Positions 6,735-16,071 of a stretch of 40,615 bases of DNA are shown piece after piece (the stretch's first letter is position 1; each line of letters starts with the position of its first letter). The notes under the pieces were generated by a model. That model did no database searches and was not told where the DNA came from. It saw nothing but the letters and a program-made list of their open reading frames with translations. Origin of the DNA: Chitinophagales bacterium (GTDB taxonomy: Bacteria; Bacteroidota; Bacteroidia; Chitinophagales; CAIODY01); assembly GCA_947449695.1 (NCBI GenBank), contig CANFST010000025.1:1-40615 (forward strand). Direction: 5' to 3'. A program made the position numbers and the translations under genes.

Positions 6735-8684
6735 TTAAGTCAGTGGAATTTCAATAGAAACTGTTGTGCCTTTTGATATGGTTGAATCGAAATGAATTTC
6801 TCCTTTTAAAAATTCAATTCGTGAAACAATATTTTTTAAGCCTATTCCTTTTTCACTGTTAATTGTAGATTCTACATTAAACCCATTGCCATTATCTTCT
6901 ACCATCATAGTTAATTCATTGTCAAACCGTAGCAATTGAATGGTGATATGGTTGGCATTGGCATGTTTAATAATATTGTTTACCAATTCCTGCAACACTC
7001 TGAAAATTATTGATTCTACTGATGTTTCCAGTCGTTCATTCATGCCTGTGATTTCCAAATCTATTTTCAAATTAGTGCCATTCAGTTTATCAATAAAATC
7101 TCTCACAGCATTTACCAATCCTTTTTTAATGAGCATATTCGGCATCATGTTGTGTGAAATTGTTCTCACTTCCTTCACCGAATCATCTACCATTGTAATT
7201 GCATTACCTAGCATATTTTGTTGCTGTTCACTCAGGTTGGAAATGTTTTTTTGTATAGTACTCAAATTTAATTTTACAGATGAAAGCGTTTGCCCTAAAC
7301 CATCGTGTAAATCTTTTGCAATTCTTTGTCGTTCGTTTTCTTCGGCTTCCAGCACAGCTTTCGAGCGGATTTCTTGCTGTTGCAATTTTTCTTTTTGTAA
7401 AATTTCTCGTTGCTTCATTTTAATTCTGTTAAAAATTAAAATAAAAATTCCTCCGCTTAAAAGTAATCCAATAATCAACAACCAAACTGTGAGCGATTTT
7501 ATTTTATTGTCTTTTTTTAGCAACAAATTTTCCTGTTCTTTTTTTTCCGATTCATATTTCACACTCATATCGGCCATTTGTTTTGTGACAGTTGCATTCA
7601 ACATGGAATCTTTTATCCCACCATATAAATCGAAATAACCTTTTGCTTTTTCGGGTTCGCCTTTAAGAGTGTAATAATAAAAATATTGAGAGAAAGATTG
7701 TTGCAAATTAATCGTTTGATTAGTTTGTCGTGCCATCATGAAAGCCTTATCAATCAAAGGTTTTGCTTCGTCAGTTCTTTTTAAATGCATTAAAATATTT
7801 GCATTAATATTATAGCAATTAATTAAAGCACTTGTATCTTTTATTTCTTCTGCCAACTCCATTGACTGCTTGTAGTAAGGATAAGCTTTTTCAAACTTGC
7901 CTAAATCTTTGTAAACAAACCCAATACTATTTAATACTGCTGTTTTGCCAAATTTAGTTTTTGTTTCGTCATAAATTTTCAAACACTGAAATAAATAAAT
8001 TAGCGCTGAATCATACTGTTCAATGCTGATATAAGCATCGCCAATATTGCCCAAATTTCCTCCTTCATTTATTTTGTCGCCTAATTCTTGATTAGTTTTT
8101 AATGCTCGTTTATAATATTCTAATGCCTTTGGAGTGTTATGGATATGAAAGAATGCTGTGCCGATATTATTCTCAGTGTATGAGATGTATGGTTTTATAT
8201 TGAGCTTCTCATAAACTTTTAGGCACTCTAAACTGGCTTCTAATGAGGCTTTGTAGTTCCCAAGTCTTGAATTAATACTAGCAACTTTATTCAGCGAAGA
8301 AGCGATCCCCATTTCATCTTTTAATTTTCGACGAATAATTAGTGCCTTATTATTCCAATCTAATGCTTCTGTTAATTGCCCCTTTCTGAATTTTATCAAA
8401 GCCCAATCATTAAATGCTGTGGCGGAAAATTTTTCAAGATTTACTTTTTCTGCTAATTTCATTTCTTGCTGACAATATTTTTCTGCTTCATCAATTTGAG
8501 TAGTTTGCAATTCCCAGCTCAAATCACTCAACACTTTTATTTTATCAGAGTCTTGCTTTGCTGTTTCTAATTTTGTTTTTAAGGCTTTTACATGTTCGCT
8601 TTGAGCAGCGGTACTGAACCGAATATTTAAGAAAAGTAGAATAACAAATGTTGAATGCGCAATTATTTTTTTATTCAAAATCAT
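6735..8684 (-). CDS. TPR-containing sensor histidine kinase (HisKA_3 type)
   Basis: A 649-residue membrane kinase. I choose the ATG at 8684 because it begins a proper signal sequence (MILNKKIIAHSTFVILLFLNIRFSTAAQ); an upstream ATG at 8720 would add 12 unlikely residues and overlap the operator-like repeat. About 330 residues of tetratricopeptide repeats follow (e.g. ASSLNKVASINSRLGNYKAS, GNLGNIGDAYISIEQYDSAL), predicted periplasmic. A single membrane helix (LTVWLLIIGLLLSGGIFILIF), a coiled coil, and the HisKA_3 motif AKDLHDGLGQ with phospho-His H460 come next. The HATPase domain shows VEDNGNGF and KGIGLKNI. It senses something through the TPR region, ligand unknown, and hands phosphate to the regulator 6 nt downstream. 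Confidence 0.92.
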   Translation of the reverse strand: MILNKKIIAHSTFVILLFLNIRFSTAAQSEHVKALKTKLETAKQDSDKIKVLSDLSWELQTTQIDEAEKYCQQEMKLAEKVNLEKFSATAFNDWALIKFRKGQLTEALDWNNKALIIRRKLKDEMGIASSLNKVASINSRLGNYKASLEASLECLKVYEKLNIKPYISYTENNIGTAFFHIHNTPKALEYYKRALKTNQELGDKINEGGNLGNIGDAYISIEQYDSALIYLFQCLKIYDETKTKFGKTAVLNSIGFVYKDLGKFEKAYPYYKQSMELAEEIKDTSALINCYNINANILMHLKRTDEAKPLIDKAFMMARQTNQTINLQQSFSQYFYYYTLKGEPEKAKGYFDLYGGIKDSMLNATVTKQMADMSVKYESEKKEQENLLLKKDNKIKSLTVWLLIIGLLLSGGIFILIFNRIKMKQREILQKEKLQQQEIRSKAVLEAEENERQRIAKDLHDGLGQTLSSVKLNLSTIQKNISNLSEQQQNMLGNAITMVDDSVKEVRTISHNMMPNMLIKKGLVNAVRDFIDKLNGTNLKIDLEITGMNERLETSVESIIFRVLQELVNNIIKHANANHITIQLLRFDNELTMMVEDNGNGFNVESTINSEKGIGLKNIVSRIEFLKGEIHFDSTISKGTTVSIEIPLT

Positions 8685-8702
8685 AATCAAAAATTTATAG
8701 GG

Positions 8703-8710
8703 CGAAAGTA
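8703..8710 (-). promoter_or_regulatory. -7 promoter element of the histidine kinase operon
   Basis: The minus strand reads TACTTTCGCC, with TACTTTCG matching TAnnTTTG except for one C. It lies 18 nt before the chosen start at 8684 and just downstream of the large inverted repeat, which covers the -33 region. Confidence 0.35.
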
Positions 8711-8720
8711 AAGTAAGCAT

Positions 8721-8756
8721 CTCAAATAAAAATCCGTACTGGTACGGATATTTGAG
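8721..8756. promoter_or_regulatory. Long inverted repeat at the kinase promoter, probable operator
   Basis: CTCAAATAAAAATCCGTAC (8721-8739) is complementary to GTACGGATATTTGAG (8742-8756), with a 4-A bulge. The inner ATCCGTAC-TG-GTACGGAT is a perfect palindrome and the outer CTCAAAT/ATTTGAG extends it. It sits between the divergent kinase and pdhC-like genes. The symmetry and position over the -33 region suggest a dimer-binding operator, most simply for the NarL-type regulator of the same operon. An mRNA hairpin is the alternative, but it would lie upstream of the likely start site. Confidence 0.5.
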
Positions 8757-8807
8757 TTTAAATTTTATACCTCTTCAATTTAGTTGAAAAATCTTCAAAA
8801 ACTGAAC

Positions 8808-8836
8808 TTTGTCCTTACATCTTTTTTATACATTTG
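8808..8836 (+). promoter_or_regulatory. Promoter of the E2 (pdhC-like) gene
   Basis: TTTG (8808-8811), a 17-nt spacer, then TACATTTG (8829-8836), an exact TAnnTTTG match, 26 nt before the ATG at 8863. This is the clearest two-part promoter in the window. Confidence 0.55.
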
Positions 8837-8862
8837 CGAATTAAATTTTTTAAATTAAAGAT

Positions 8863-10095
8863 ATGGCTGAAATAATCTTAATGCCTCGAATGAGCGATAC
8901 GATGACTGAAGGCGTAATTGTGGCTTGGCATAAAAAAGTAGGTGATAAGGTGAAAAGTGGTGATTTGATGGCAGAGGTTGAAACCGATAAAGCAACTATG
9001 GAATTAGAAAGTTATAATGATGGAACGCTTTTATATATTGGTGTTGAAGCTGGTAAAGCAGTGTCTGTAAATGGTGTGTTAGCAATTGTTGGCGCAGCAG
9101 GCGAAGACTTTTCAGCCTTATTGAATACAACACCAAAGGCTGTTGAAGCTGCTCCTGTGGTGACTTCTGCAACTGAAGCAAAAACAGAAAGTGCAACGTC
9201 TAATGTCGCATCTCTCACATCTAATAGTTCATCTGATGAACGCATTAAAGCATCTCCATTAGCCAAAGCAATTGCGGCTGAAAAAGGCATTGACTTACAT
9301 AATATTAAAGGTAGTGCCGACAATGGCAGAATTGTAAAACGCGATTTAGAAAATGTAAGTGCTGACGAAACGCAAGTTACATCAACTGTCGCGGCTGCTC
9401 CAATTGTTGCAGGTTTAGAAAGTTTTGAAGAAGTTACGCTATCGCAAATGCGTAAAACTATTGCAAGAAGATTGAGCGAAAGTAATTTTACTGCGCCGCA
9501 TTTCTTTGTAACAATTGAAGCTAACATGGCTAATGCAATGGCTTTCCGCAAGCAAGCAGCTGATGCTGGAATTAAATTTTCATTCAACGATTTAATGATA
9601 AAGGCAGTTGCATCGGCTATTCGCAAACATCCAAAAGTAAATTCAAGTTGGTTAGGCGATAAAATTCGTTACAATCATCACATCCATATTGGCATGGCAG
9701 TAGGCATGGATGAAGGTTTGGTAGTGCCTGTTTTAAAATTTGCCGACCAGAAATCAATTTCGCAGATTTCAGTTGAAGCAAAACAATTTGTTGAAAAAGC
9801 AAAATCCAAAAAAATTCAACCTGCAGACATGCAAGGCAATACATTTACAATAAGTAATATGGGAATGTTTGATGTTGAGAATTTTACTGCTATCATCAAT
9901 CCGCCAGATGCATGTATTTTAGCCGTAGGTAAAATAAAAGAAACACCAATTGTTGAAAATGGTGAAATTAAAATTGGTCATGTTATGAAAATGACTTTAA
10001 GCTCCGACCATAGAGTGGTAGATGGTTCTATCGCTTCGGGCTTTTTAAAATCTTTGAAAGAAAATTTAGAAAATCCAGCAATGATGCTGATATGA
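8863..10095 (+). CDS. pdhC: Dihydrolipoamide acetyltransferase, E2 of a 2-oxoacid dehydrogenase (probably pyruvate)
   Basis: A 410-residue protein with the three E2 parts in order. One lipoyl domain (residues 1-78) carries the lipoyl-lysine K43 in VETDKATME. An Ala/Ser/Thr-rich hinge is followed by the peripheral subunit-binding domain (about 127-163, KASPLAKAIAAEKGIDLHNIKGS...GRIVKRDLE). The catalytic acyltransferase domain has GMAVGMDEGLVVPV and the active-site SSDHRVVDG (H383, D387). It moves acetyl groups from E1 to CoA on the lipoyl arm. Bacteroidota pyruvate E2 proteins often have two lipoyl domains and exceed 500 residues, so this is a short version. E1 and E3 genes are not adjacent. 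A branched-chain or 2-oxoglutarate E2 cannot be excluded, but the LMPRMSDTMTEG start favours pyruvate. Confidence 0.88.
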   Translation: MAEIILMPRMSDTMTEGVIVAWHKKVGDKVKSGDLMAEVETDKATMELESYNDGTLLYIGVEAGKAVSVNGVLAIVGAAGEDFSALLNTTPKAVEAAPVVTSATEAKTESATSNVASLTSNSSSDERIKASPLAKAIAAEKGIDLHNIKGSADNGRIVKRDLENVSADETQVTSTVAAAPIVAGLESFEEVTLSQMRKTIARRLSESNFTAPHFFVTIEANMANAMAFRKQAADAGIKFSFNDLMIKAVASAIRKHPKVNSSWLGDKIRYNHHIHIGMAVGMDEGLVVPVLKFADQKSISQISVEAKQFVEKAKSKKIQPADMQGNTFTISNMGMFDVENFTAIINPPDACILAVGKIKETPIVENGEIKIGHVMKMTLSSDHRVVDGSIASGFLKSLKENLENPAMMLI

Positions 10096-10196
10096 TTTTT
10101 AAATGCGATCTGTATTGAAAATAGTACAGTTGTTTTGTTTGGTGATTTGCTTTATTTTTTTTTTACTTCAAATAGTATTTTTGTTATAAAAATCAC

Positions 10197-10204
10197 TATC
10201 TTCG
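10197..10204 (+). promoter_or_regulatory. Possible -7 element of the rpoC promoter
   Basis: TATCTTCGCC lies 29 nt upstream of the rpoC ATG; TATCTTCG matches TAnnTTTG with one C. A second candidate, TATTTTTG at 10176-10183, is an exact match. Neither has a well-spaced TTG. Either would let rpoC be transcribed independently of the upstream E2 gene. Confidence 0.35.
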
Positions 10205-10233
10205 CCAACTATTTTTTTTCTCCAAAACTATTT

Positions 10234-13200
10234 ATGGCAATCAAAAGAGATATCAAACCAAGAAGTAATTTTAGTAAAATTACCATCACGCTTGCTTCTC
10301 CCGACTCGATTTTAGAAAAATCGCATGGTGAAGTATTAAAGCCCGAAACTATTAATTACCGTACTTACAAACCTGAAAGAGATGGTTTGTTTTGCGAACG
10401 AATTTTCGGACCTGTAAAAGATTTCGAATGTTTTTGTGGAAAGTACAAGCGTATTCGCTACAAAGGCATTGTATGTGACCGTTGCGGTGTTGAAGTAACT
10501 GAAAAGAAAGTTCGTCGTGAACGTATGGGGCACATTAAGTTGGTGGTGCCTATTGTTCATATCTGGTACTTCAAATCATTGCCAAATAAAATTGGCTACT
10601 TGTTAGGAATTTCTTCAAAGAAATTGGAAACAATAATTTATTACGAACGCTTTGTAGTAATTAATCCAGGTGTAAAAGCTAAAGACGGTGTGAATCGTTT
10701 GGATTTATTAACGGAAGAAGAGTATTTAGAGATTTTAGAAAAAATGCCTAAAGAGCAACAACTTTTGGATGATACTCATCCAGATAAATTTGTTGCTAAA
10801 ATGGGTGGAGATGCATTAGTTCAACTATTAGGTAATATCAATTTAGATGATTTAAGCGCTGAATTACGTCATCAAGCTGCAAACGAAACTTCTCAACAAC
10901 GTAAAGCAGAAGCTTTGAAACGTCTAAGTGTAGTAGAAGCTTTCCGAGATGCGAATTTACGTTATGAAAATAATCCAGCATGGATGTGTGTGGAATACTT
11001 ACCAGTAGTTCCACCAGAATTGCGTCCGTTAGTGCCATTAGATGGTGGTCGTTTTGCTTCATCTGATTTGAACGATTTATACCGTCGTGTAATTATTCGT
11101 AACAATCGCTTGAAAAGATTAATTGAAATCAAAGCACCAGATGTAATCTTACGTAATGAAAAACGTATGTTGCAAGAAGCGATTGATTCATTATTCGATA
11201 ACTCACGTAAATCAAACGCAGTAAAAGCGGAAGGTGGTCGTGCATTGAAATCATTAAGTGATGTATTAAAAGGTAAACAAGGTCGTTTCCGTCAGAACTT
11301 ATTAGGTAAACGTGTTGACTATTCTGGTCGTTCGGTTATCGTTGTAGGACCTGAATTGAAATTGCACGAATGTGGTTTACCAAAAGATATGGCGGCTGAG
11401 TTGTTCAAGCCATTTATTATTCGTAAATTGTTAGAACGTGGTGTGGTTAAAACCGTTAAATCGGCAAAGAAATTAGTGGATAGAAAAGAAGCGGTGGTTT
11501 GGGATATTTTGGAAAACATATTGAAAGGTCATCCAATTTTATTGAATCGTGCGCCAACATTGCATAGGTTATCTATTCAATCTTTTCAACCTCGATTGGT
11601 AGAAGGGAAAGCAATTCGTTTGCATCCATTAGTTTGTACAGCGTTCAATGCGGATTTTGACGGTGATCAAATGGCGGTTCACGTGCCTTTGAGCAATGCC
11701 GCAATTTTAGAAGCACAATTATTGATGCTGGGCTCACACAATATTTTGAATCCACAAAACGGTTCGCCTATTACATTGCCTTCTCAGGACATGGTGTTGG
11801 GTTTATATTATATTACCAAAGGACGTAAATCTACTGCTGATAATAAAGTAAAAGGAGAGGGCAGAGTATTCTACAGTGCCGAAGAAGTTATAATTGCTAA
11901 TAATGAAGGACAAGCTGATTTGCATGCCTGGATAAAAGTGAAAGCAACAATAATGGAAGAAGGTAAATTGGTTAATAAATTAATCGAAACTACAGTTGGT
12001 CGTGTAATTTTCAACCAATTTGTACCTGCTGAAAATGGTTATGTAAATGCTTTATTGACTAAGAAATCATTACGTGATATTATTGGTGGCATTATTAAAG
12101 CTACTGATATTCCACGTACTGCAAAATTTTTGGATGATATTAAAGAATTAGGCTTCCGCATGGCATTCAAAGGTGGCTTATCATTCAATATTGAAGATAT
12201 TAAAATACCAAGTATTAAGGAATCGTTGATTGGCACTGCACAAGATGAAGTAGATGGCATTCGCGAAAATTACAACATGGGTTTAATTACCAACAATGAG
12301 CGTAAAAACGCCGTGATTGATATTTGGAGCCGTGTAAATATGCAATTGACTGAAACATTGATTAAAGAATTAAGTGCCGATAAACAAGGATTTAATTCGG
12401 TATATATGATGTTGGATTCGGGTGCCCGTGGTAGTAAAGAACAAATTCGCCAGTTAGGTGGTATTCGTGGTTTGATGCAAAAGCCTCGTAAATCTGGCTC
12501 TGCAGGTGGTGAAGTTATTGAAGATCCAATTTTGAATAACTTGAAAGTTGGTTTGAGCGTATTGGAATACTTTATCTCTACACATGGTGCTCGTAAAGGT
12601 TTGGCTGATACGGCATTGAAAACAGCGGATGCAGGTTACTTAACTCGTCGATTGGTGGATGTGGCACAAGATGTAGTAATTAAAGAAGTAGACTGTGGCA
12701 CATTAAGAGGTATTTATACAACTGCTTTAAAAGAAAATGAAGATATCGTAGAACCATTGTATGATCGTATTGTAGGCCGTACAAGCTTGCATGATGTTTA
12801 CCATCCGCAATCAAACGAAATATTAGCTGAAGCTGGTCAGGAAATTACAGATAACATTGCTAAAAATATTGACAACAGCGGTATCGATGGTATCGAAATT
12901 CGTTCGGTATTAACTTGCGAAGCAAAACAAGGTTGTTGCGCTGCATGTTACGGACGTAATCTGGCTACTGGCAGAATGGCTGAACGTGGTGATGCAGTAG
13001 GTATTATAGCTGCACAATCAATTGGCGAACCTGGTACACAGTTAACTTTGCGTACTTTCCACCAAGGTGGTGCGGCAGGTAACTTAGCCAACGAGAGCCA
13101 AATGGTTGCAAAATTTGATGGTGTTATTGCTTTTGATAGTATGCGTACTGTTAATTATGTAAACGAAGAAGGCGATAAACAAACTATTGTAATTAGCCGT

Positions 13201-14535
13201 AGTGGTGAAATCAGAATTACTGAAAAAGGAACAGAAAAAATATTGATTAATACTATTGTACCTTATGGTTCGGTATTAAGTGTGAAAGAAGGTGCATCTG
13301 TTAAAAAAGGTGATTTGATTTGCAAATGGGATCCATACAATGCAGTTATCATTTCCGAATACTCAGGTAAAATTAAATTTGAAGGAATTGTTGAAGGTAT
13401 TACTTTCCGTGAGGAAATGGACGAACAAACAGGTCGTGCAGAAAAAGTAATTATCGAAACACGTGATAAAACTAAAATTCCTACCATTGTTATTAATGCA
13501 AAAGGACACGATGCTAAAAACTATAATATTCCAGTAGGTGCGCATATTGCCGTTGAAGATGGTGATGAGTGTAAAGCTGGTCAGGTAATTGTGAAAATCC
13601 CTCGTACTTTAGGTAAAACTAAAGATATCACAGGTGGTTTGCCACGTGTAACTGAATTATTTGAAGCACGTAACCCAAGCAATCCTGCTGTGGTTTCTGA
13701 AATTGATGGTGTGGTTACATTGGGTGGTGTAAAACGTGGTAATCGCGAAATCAGTATTGAATCGAAAGATGGAGAAGTTAAAAAATACATGGTTGCATTA
13801 ACCAAACATATCTTGGTAAACGATGGCGACTTTGTAAAAGCTTGTACACCATTATCTGATGGTTCTATTACGCCTGATGATATCTTATCTATTCAAGGGC
13901 CTTATGCTGTGCAATCATACATTGTGAATGAAATTCAGGAAGTATATCGTTTGCAAGGTGTAAAAATCAACGATAAACATATCGAAGTAATTTGCCGTCA
14001 AATGATGCGTAAAGTAATCATCGAAGATAGTGGTCATACCACTTTCTTAGAAGGGGAGGCTGTTGACAGATTAGAGTTTATTGAAGAAAATGATAAGCTA
14101 ATGGAAATGAAAGTGGTAACTGATGCTGGTGATAGCAAAAACTTAAAACCAGGTCAATTATGCCATGTACGTCAGATTCGTGATGAAAACTCATCTTTGA
14201 AACGTAATGATAAAACATTAGTTCAATACGAAGATGCAGTATCAGCTACTTCATCACCATTGTTGCTAGGAATTACTCGTGCTTCGTTGGGTACTAGAAG
14301 TTGGATTTCGGCTGCATCATTCCAAGAAACAACTAAAGTATTAAGTACTGCTTCTATTGCCGCTAAAACTGATTTAATGATTGGTTTAAAAGAAAATGTT
14401 ATTGTTGGTCACTTAATTCCTGCTGGTACAGGTTTACGGGAATACGAAAACATTGTGGTTGGTTCGCAAGAAGAATACGATAAGTTGATGGCTACTAAAA
14501 AAGATGTATATGTAGCTCCAATTGAAATGGATTAA
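10234..14535 (+). CDS. rpoC: DNA-directed RNA polymerase subunit beta'
   Basis: A 1433-residue beta' subunit, normal length for Bacteroidota. The ATG at 10234 ([18 protein letters not shown]) is the family start; the open frame continues upstream from a TTG but those residues are Phe-rich and not homologous. Visible landmarks: zinc site 1 at C66, C68, C81, C84; the lid and rudder region with [21 protein letters not shown]; the Mg-binding NADFDGD at 472-478; zinc site 2 at C895, C902 and C905, with the remaining Cys in VDCGTLRG; and the bridge/trigger region with [16 protein letters not shown]. It is intact. Arg codon CGT is much more frequent than in neighbours, as expected for a highly expressed gene. 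rpoB, the almost universal upstream partner, is missing; the E2 gene stands in its place. A terminator follows at 14555. Confidence 0.98.
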   Translation: MAIKRDIKPRSNFSKITITLASPDSILEKSHGEVLKPETINYRTYKPERDGLFCERIFGPVKDFECFCGKYKRIRYKGIVCDRCGVEVTEKKVRRERMGHIKLVVPIVHIWYFKSLPNKIGYLLGISSKKLETIIYYERFVVINPGVKAKDGVNRLDLLTEEEYLEILEKMPKEQQLLDDTHPDKFVAKMGGDALVQLLGNINLDDLSAELRHQAANETSQQRKAEALKRLSVVEAFRDANLRYENNPAWMCVEYLPVVPPELRPLVPLDGGRFASSDLNDLYRRVIIRNNRLKRLIEIKAPDVILRNEKRMLQEAIDSLFDNSRKSNAVKAEGGRALKSLSDVLKGKQGRFRQNLLGKRVDYSGRSVIVVGPELKLHECGLPKDMAAELFKPFIIRKLLERGVVKTVKSAKKLVDRKEAVVWDILENILKGHPILLNRAPTLHRLSIQSFQPRLVEGKAIRLHPLVCTAFNADFDGDQMAVHVPLSNAAILEAQLLMLGSHNILNPQNGSPITLPSQDMVLGLYYITKGRKSTADNKVKGEGRVFYSAEEVIIANNEGQADLHAWIKVKATIMEEGKLVNKLIETTVGRVIFNQFVPAENGYVNALLTKKSLRDIIGGIIKATDIPRTAKFLDDIKELGFRMAFKGGLSFNIEDIKIPSIKESLIGTAQDEVDGIRENYNMGLITNNERKNAVIDIWSRVNMQLTETLIKELSADKQGFNSVYMMLDSGARGSKEQIRQLGGIRGLMQKPRKSGSAGGEVIEDPILNNLKVGLSVLEYFISTHGARKGLADTALKTADAGYLTRRLVDVAQDVVIKEVDCGTLRGIYTTALKENEDIVEPLYDRIVGRTSLHDVYHPQSNEILAEAGQEITDNIAKNIDNSGIDGIEIRSVLTCEAKQGCCAACYGRNLATGRMAERGDAVGIIAAQSIGEPGTQLTLRTFHQGGAAGNLANESQMVAKFDGVIAFDSMRTVNYVNEEGDKQTIVISRSGEIRITEKGTEKILINTIVPYGSVLSVKEGASVKKGDLICKWDPYNAVIISEYSGKIKFEGIVEGITFREEMDEQTGRAEKVIIETRDKTKIPTIVINAKGHDAKNYNIPVGAHIAVEDGDECKAGQVIVKIPRTLGKTKDITGGLPRVTELFEARNPSNPAVVSEIDGVVTLGGVKRGNREISIESKDGEVKKYMVALTKHILVNDGDFVKACTPLSDGSITPDDILSIQGPYAVQSYIVNEIQEVYRLQGVKINDKHIEVICRQMMRKVIIEDSGHTTFLEGEAVDRLEFIEENDKLMEMKVVTDAGDSKNLKPGQLCHVRQIRDENSSLKRNDKTLVQYEDAVSATSSPLLLGITRASLGTRSWISAASFQETTKVLSTASIAAKTDLMIGLKENVIVGHLIPAGTGLREYENIVVGSQEEYDKLMATKKDVYVAPIEMD

Positions 14536-14554
14536 TAAGAGGTATACTTTTAAT

Positions 14555-14590
14555 AAAAAATCCGCTGCTTTTTGAAGTAGCGGATTTTTT
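14555..14590 (+). terminator. rpoC: Intrinsic terminator of rpoC
   Basis: AAAAAATCCGCTGCTT (14555-14570) pairs with GAAGTAGCGGATTTTTT after a TTT(T) loop; the single non-Watson-Crick pair is a G-U wobble on the plus strand. A T tract follows. It lies 20 nt after the rpoC stop. Confidence 0.88.
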
Positions 14591-14786
14591 TATCTCGTAA
14601 ACTCAGCTGAATGCATTTTATCAATAAATGATAGCTATTGATTTGAATAAGTTTAATGTTTTTACAGTAATTAATCCGATTGTTGAGGTATAAGAATAAT
14701 TTTGTTATAACACAATTACATCTTTCTGCTTTTATAAATTTCAAGTTAGTTATCGTGGTATAAATCAGCTTAAAAAGATTAAAAAC

Positions 14787-14823
14787 AAAAAACACCAACC
14801 AGAATTTCTGATTAGTGTTTTTT
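14787..14823 (-). terminator. Intrinsic terminator of the uppS-bamA-ompH operon
   Basis: The arms AAAAAACAC-C-AA-C-CAG (14787-14802) and CTG-A-TT-A-GTGTTTTTT (14809-14823) pair. The two mismatches are C/A on the plus strand but U-G wobbles on the minus strand, so the leftward direction is favoured. It begins 25 nt after the ompH stop. Confidence 0.78.
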
Positions 14824-14847
14824 AAAAGTTACTACAAAGCAATTGAA

Positions 14848-15435
14848 TTATTTTTTTGGTGCAGTTCCCATTCCTTTCGGTGTATTAGGAATGCTCATAT
14901 TTGGAGTACCATTGTTTAATGCAGGAGCAGTAATATTAAGTTTCTTTTTTACCAAGTCAATAATATTATCGCTATCTAAAGTATATAAAAATCCACCAGC
15001 ACTGGTATCAAATACGTAGCTAAATCCATTTTCCTTTGCTACTTCTTTAATGGCAGCTTCGGCTTTTTTCAAAATCGGGTTATATAATTCTTCTTTTTTA
15101 GCAGCGATTTTTTCTTGTGCAGTTTGTTGAAAATCCTGAATCAGCTGATATTTTTGTTGCATTTCTTTTTGTTTGACTTCTTTCACAGCATCAGTCATTA
15201 ATTTTTCTTTAGCCTGATAATCTTGCTGCATTTTCTGAAATTCATCTTGCATGCTTTTAAATTGGTCTTCCATCGATTTTTGATAAGTCTGCAATTGTTC
15301 ATCAGCTTCTTTCATTCCTGGCATCATTTGTACCAATTCAACTGAATTGATGTGACCTAATTTCGGAGATTGGGCAAATAACTGAGAAGAACACATTGCA
15401 GCGATAACTACTGCTACTAAAAAGATACGTTTCAT
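14848..15435 (-). CDS. OmpH/Skp-family periplasmic chaperone, second copy
   Basis: A 195-residue protein with signal peptide MKRIFLVAVVIAAMCSSQLFA cut after AQ. The mature part opens LGHINSVELVQMMPGMKEADEQL, followed by about 80 residues of charged coiled coil (KSMEDQFKSMQDEFQKMQQDYQA), the tentacles of Skp. The helix then returns and ends in a strand FSYVFDTSAGGFLYTLDSDN. The C-terminus is a Pro/Asn-rich tail (PALNNGTPNMSIPNTPKGMG), longer than in the paralogue. Skp holds unfolded outer-membrane proteins for the Bam complex, fitting the uppS-bamA-ompH-ompH order. It starts 58 nt after the preceding gene and may have an extra promoter of its own at 15471-15478. Confidence 0.9.
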   Translation of the reverse strand: MKRIFLVAVVIAAMCSSQLFAQSPKLGHINSVELVQMMPGMKEADEQLQTYQKSMEDQFKSMQDEFQKMQQDYQAKEKLMTDAVKEVKQKEMQQKYQLIQDFQQTAQEKIAAKKEELYNPILKKAEAAIKEVAKENGFSYVFDTSAGGFLYTLDSDNIIDLVKKKLNITAPALNNGTPNMSIPNTPKGMGTAPKK

Positions 15436-15470
15436 TTTATTGTTTATAATTGTTTTTAAAATTTGAGCGG

Positions 15471-15478
15471 CAAAAGTA
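15471..15478 (-). promoter_or_regulatory. Possible internal promoter before the second ompH gene
   Basis: TACTTTTG on the minus strand is an exact TAnnTTTG match, 35 nt before the ATG at 15435 and between the two ompH genes. No well-placed TTG is seen. Confidence 0.35.
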
Positions 15479-15493
15479 GGTTAAAATTTGAAA

Positions 15494-16027
15494 TTATTTT
15501 GCGCTATTGTTGCCTGGTTTATAACCTAAGTCTTTTAATATATCATTGCTTTTATCTAATGATGGGTTGGTATATAACAAAGCACTTCCGCCAGCCGATT
15601 TATCAAATACTAAATCTAAATTTTTTGTTTGTGCCAATTTTTGAATGGCATCATAAATTTTATCCTGAATTGGTTTCACTAATTCCTGACGTTTTTTAAA
15701 TAAATCGCCTTCGTAGCCAAAGCGTTGTTTTTGTAAATCTTTTACAGCTTTTTCTTTGTCCATTATTTCTTGTTCACGTTTTTTCTTCATCTCTTCAGAT
15801 AATAAAACCTGTTCGGCTTGATAGTCTTTATACATCTGGTCAATTTCCTTGTATTTAGTTTCAATTTCCTTTTGCCATCCAGCTGAAATATCGTCTAATT
15901 GTTTTTGTGCTTTTGTATATTCAGGAATGTTTTCTAAAATATACTTGGTATCTACATAAGCATATTTCTGAGCAAAAGCTCCTGCGCTAAAAATTACTAA
16001 TGCGGTAAGAATTAAAAACTTTTTCAT
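15494..16027 (-). CDS. OmpH/Skp-family periplasmic chaperone, first copy
   Basis: A 177-residue protein with signal peptide MKKFLILTALVIFSAGAFA ending AQ, then KYAYVDTKYILENIPEYTKAQ, the standard start of Bacteroidota OmpH proteins. A long charged helical section (KEIDQMYKDYQAEQVLLSEEMKKKREQE...) forms the coiled-coil arms, and DLVFDKSAGGSALLYTNPSLDKSNDIL closes the body. It begins 44 nt after bamA and presumably escorts unfolded porins and BamA substrates. It and the second copy share layout but differ clearly in sequence, indicating an old duplication, as is usual in the phylum. Confidence 0.92.
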   Translation of the reverse strand: MKKFLILTALVIFSAGAFAQKYAYVDTKYILENIPEYTKAQKQLDDISAGWQKEIETKYKEIDQMYKDYQAEQVLLSEEMKKKREQEIMDKEKAVKDLQKQRFGYEGDLFKKRQELVKPIQDKIYDAIQKLAQTKNLDLVFDKSAGGSALLYTNPSLDKSNDILKDLGYKPGNNSAK

Positions 16028-16071
16028 GTTGATTGAAATTTTGATTTTAAAAAATAGTTTGAAATAAAAAA

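Larger units (their letters stand above)
14536..14847. other. Intergenic region with two terminators and a possible short transcript
   Basis: These 312 nt separate rpoC from the convergent ompH gene. They hold the rpoC terminator (14555-14590) and the ompH-operon terminator (14787-14823). Between them no convincing protein gene is present. The plus strand has TAATTTTG at 14697-14704, an exact -7 match, with TTG 14-nt upstream at 14680-14682. A transcript from about 14711 to the hairpin at 14823 would be roughly 110 nt. This is speculative. Confidence 0.4.

Noticed and set aside
6940-7638. Open frame of 232 codons on the plus strand inside the histidine-kinase gene
   Set aside because: It is antisense to the well-conserved HisKA_3/HATPase region; the translation is low-complexity and resembles no protein. 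It is a by-product of the codon bias.
8721-8756. Intrinsic terminator reading
   Set aside because: The stem lacks a T tract on either side, and the region lies between divergent promoters where no transcript ends.
9012-9626. Open frame of 204 codons on the minus strand inside the E2 gene
   Set aside because: It overlaps lipoyl and binding domains that are clearly real on the plus strand, and its translation is an Ala/Leu/Ser-rich shadow.
14550-14798. 82-codon open frame on the minus strand after rpoC
   Set aside because: It runs through both terminators, has no start signal and shows no recognisable protein features.
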